Made by a program: the position numbers and the translations under genes
NCBI RefSeq assembly: GCF_032854445.1
Contig: NC_088299.1
Location: forward strand, 14,749,608-14,813,607
From: Liolophura sinensis
Lineage: Eukaryota > Mollusca > Polyplacophora > Chitonida > Chitonidae
DNA: 64,000 nucleotides
Reading direction: 5' to 3'
The notes under the pieces: model-generated
Database searches by the model: none
What the model was told of the DNA's origin: nothing
Seen by the model: the letters and a program-made list of their open reading frames with translations, nothing else
Part shown: positions 61,298-64,000 of the stretch, one piece after another
How positions within the stretch are numbered: the stretch's first letter is position 1
Layout of the letters: each line of letters begins with the position of its first letter

Positions 61298-63579
61298 CTG
61301 AAAAACAAAAGACAATGTTCACTGCATTTAGTTGGGACAGCCGCTACCAATTCTAAGTCGAATCGACTACCACTAGCTGATGCCTTGAGTATTGGACTGG
61401 ACTGACAAACTGACCGCAAGTTTATTAATGAGCTAAATATTGCACCCAACAATTGGTGAATGTTGCCATTCTCTCATCTCTTACTGGGACTGATAGTACA
61501 AATGAACTCACCTTATCTTTAATAAACTGCTTAACATCTGATTCTGGAACGAAATCCGTCCATACAAGGCTAGAGGCTTTCCACAATTCTCCGACTTTTA
61601 AATGGCCCTGGGGGGAAAAAAAATAAATAAAGTGATTAGCTTACTAACATACGAAAGGGATGTCTTACATGAAAGATAAAAATTTGATGTCCTAGACAAT
61701 GAAATTCATGCATGTTCTCACAGACAAACAGAAAGCCTGACATACCCATGTCACTTGAATAATCAATGCCGAAATTGTTTGGTTTCGTCATGATCATTCT
61801 GAATAAAAAAAAAACAGTCAAAAGATTCCAGTTGAAAATTGTGCAGACAAGTTTCTATAAAAAAGGGAAACAACTGACCAGCCGATGAGCAGCATCATGC
61901 AGCACCTCAGAGACGAGTACACCAGCCTTGTTGCTCTGTTTAAGTGGATCACAGACTTGCTTCAGGAAGTTGAGGGGGACACTGCCATCCTGGACCATGG
62001 GACCTATCAGCTCGCCCAAATATGTCCAGATTTTAGGGATGTCAATCTCCATGTCCTCTGCATACTCTAGAACCTTCCCTAACCTGATAGAAGCAAACAA
62101 GTTCATTTATCAGTCTGACTGCTGTTCAATGTTGTAGTCAATTGAAAATATTTCACTTAGATGATTTGTATCACCTTAAGTTTAGCATTTTTCAAGTGAC
62201 ACATTTTGCTTGATTCTAATTAATTCACCCATGTTGTAGGGTCAATTAAGAGATTTATGTAAAAAGCGACTTTTTTTTATGAGGAAAACTTAAGTGTTGG
62301 CATCAAAAGGAAAATTTTAATGGCTTAATGCACCTCTGAAAGGGCATTTCTACATACCAAGTTTTAGGTTAAATACGGTGCTCCAATATATAGGTGGATA
62401 AGATCAGCCAAAGCCAGAAATGAAACCATGTGAATTACTCATTTCCACAAAACTTCAAATCTTTAAACCTTAGTGTCAAATTAGGTTGGCTGATGTCCAA
62501 CCAGTTTGAGTTAATGCATTTCACATCTCATACTTAAAAGCAATGCCGAGAAGCAAGTTTTGTTTATCTAGTCTAAATACTGGTAAAATAGATACCAATC
62601 AAACAGCACAACTCACCCTTTCACATAACAATCTACACTAATTAACTTCTTTTTGACGACATCATGAAGTAAGTTGCCGGTTTGTCTACGAGCTACGTCA
62701 GATCTTTCTATCACATGATTCAGGGCCGCAGCGACAAAGCGGTAAATATTTTCAGGAGAGCGTAGCTCTGATATACACATTTCAGCCTCCTGTCAACATA
62801 GAAAAATAAGAGCTTGTTAGTAAAGCATTTTAAAACTTCACATTTCAGACATTAGGTAATACATAAGTTACCATGCGACATAAAAATTGGACAAATGCTT
62901 CTGGATTTGAACCTAGTCACGTAAATCTACAGCACGCTGACCCTGATAGAGCCCAACTTTTGTATCAGTCTGTCTGACTAGGACTGAGTCCACACCTTCA
63001 ATGTCTGGTAGAATGAAAGTATTTTTACCACAGAGCCAAAACCCACAATTTTTTTGCGATTGAACACTGGATTTGTAAATCTGACACCCTGCAAAAAACT
63101 GAAAATGAAATCTCAGTACCTAATTTGCTGTTTTAAATGTTTGAAGATATAATGATTTCCTTTGCAGCACTCAGGATGAGGAATGAACTGCCCGCATCGG
63201 ATTTTCCGACAAGGATAACTTACTTCATCGTTGGCTACATCTAACCATATTCTCGTCACTCAATATCTAGAAAATCACCACTCTAAAGCTGGAACTGAAT
63301 CAACTCTTTGTGGCCTCTCAAATGAAAGTCCAGCATCTCCACCAAGGGTCACAACGTGTCTGTGTTGCTACACATCAGCTTTAGTCATTTACCTTACTGT
63401 CCTGTATATGTAAATATTCATCCATGATGGCTTTAGTTTTCTTCTCCACTTCCTCATCACTCATATCAGGAGGCGGGGCAGAAACAGGCTTTTCTTCACG
63501 CCGAGGTTCCCGAGAACGGCTGTTTTCTCGGCTATCCTCGCGGGAAGGTGGAGTGTTTCGACCACTGGCAGAGTAAGAC
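59347..63579 (-). CDS. EIF4G: eIF4G, C-terminal 402 residues, eight exons, 5' part outside the window
   Basis: eIF4G is the scaffold of the cap-binding complex that recruits eIF4A, eIF3 and the 40S subunit. Exons in transcript order: 63393-63579, 62617-62789, 61879-62083, 61512-61607, 61163-61297, 60360-60441, 59960-60106, 59347-59531 (stop TGA 59349-59347). All GT-AG junctions are in phase. The segment starts in an Arg/Ser-rich linker ([15 protein letters not shown]) and covers the MA3 and W2 domains. The match to vertebrate eIF4G1/eIF4G3 is clear throughout; most invertebrates have one such gene. The MIF4G domain and the eIF4E/PABP-binding parts must lie to the right of the window. Confidence 0.95.
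60612..60690 (+). mobile_element. Degenerate SINE family A fragment
   Basis: CTGCTCGGTTTCCTCCCACC, then ATAATGCGGGTTGCTGTCAT and a decayed tail. It is antisense to eIF4G, in the intron between 60441 and 61163. Confidence 0.6.
61512..63579 (-). CDS. EIF4G: eIF4G MA3 domain
   Basis: Four exons. [20 protein letters not shown] begins the domain; [66 protein letters not shown] and [12 protein letters not shown] follow. In vertebrates this HEAT-like domain is the second eIF4A-binding site. The motif AEDMEIDIP is identical to the human block. Confidence 0.94.
63154..63237. repeat. 84-bp dispersed repeat, copy 1
   Basis: It is about 80% similar by eye to 63672-63755 (shared words GCAGCACTCAGGA, CCGCATC, GGATAACTT). 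The two copies flank eIF4G exon 63393-63579 in direct orientation. Confidence 0.75.
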
Positions 63580-63671
63580 CTAAAGAATGATCATTTATAA
63601 GTATTCTTGCACAACAGCCGTCGAATCAATTGATGCACGGAGTAGTATACTTTTTATGTTTTAATGTGTAA

Positions 63672-63755
63672 GATTTTCTATGCAGCACTCAGGACGAGGA
63701 ATTAACTGTCCGCATCTCATTTTCAGACAGGGATAACTTCATTCATCATAGGCTA
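63672..63755. repeat. 84-bp dispersed repeat, copy 2
   Basis: Partner of 63154-63237, 518 bp away in the same orientation. It may be a fragment of an unrecognised interspersed element. Confidence 0.75.
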
Positions 63756-64000
63756 AATGAATCAGGATTTACACCTGTTTGCCAGCATTTCAGTGCTCAC
63801 GAGCATCTAGTTCAGTAAAAAAAAAATGTCAGCTAATTCTATACCAGTTTTTTGATTGCAAAAATCAGAAAATGAATGTTTTCAAAGCTTTGCATAGCAT
63901 TGATGATTATGATGCTGTAAATATTGAAAATCTGCCACTGAAACAGAGATGGAAAAAGCACCAGCTAAGATTACTGCTTATCTTTTAATTCATTTTAATC

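Overview
This is a stretch of animal nuclear genome. Coding exons are short, separated by GT-AG introns, and scattered among tRNA-derived SINEs, minisatellites and small foldback elements. The proteins are animal-type (CAMTA, C1orf50 family, TADA2A, a rhodopsin-family receptor, eIF4G). The SINE tails (TTGAGTACGGCG...AATAAATAAATA) and the frequent TACATGTA words fit a lophotrochozoan, most likely a mollusc. That taxonomic call is inference from the repeats and was not tested by a search.

Layout. 1-4639: no supported exon, presumably upstream or 5' intron of CAMTA. 4640-28316 (+): 20 coding exons of one calmodulin-binding transcription activator, covering CG-1, TIG, ankyrin and IQ regions; the extreme N-terminus is not identified and the large seventh exon carries a one-base frame break. 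28317-36300: intergenic/3' region with several minisatellites. 36350-41634 (+): complete five-exon C1orf50-family gene with a compact inverted-CCAAT/CRE/TATA promoter. 41635-47949: repeat-rich interval with SINEs, a 480-bp terminal-inverted-repeat element, a decayed Penelope-like retroelement inserted inside a SINE, and a 37-bp minisatellite. 47950-49263 (-): TADA2A with an uninterrupted coding sequence. 52314-53861 (-): single-exon, divergent class A GPCR with a repeat-built N-terminus. 59347-63579 (-): the last eight exons of eIF4G (MA3 and W2 domains); the rest lies beyond the right edge.

The genes are not an operon or pathway. CAMTA and TADA2A (the adaptor of GCN5-type acetyltransferase complexes) both act in transcription, eIF4G in translation initiation, and the GPCR at the plasma membrane. 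The most notable points are the CAMTA frame break, the intronic 27-bp minisatellite that stays open in the CAMTA frame, the receptor that lacks the canonical extracellular disulfide and whose N-terminus is built from repeats carrying TGACGTCA palindromes, the intron-free TADA2A coding region, the nested Penelope element with a hammerhead-like fold in both flanking copies, and the uniform sense orientation of SINEs within CAMTA introns. I found no convincing previously undescribed multi-gene system.
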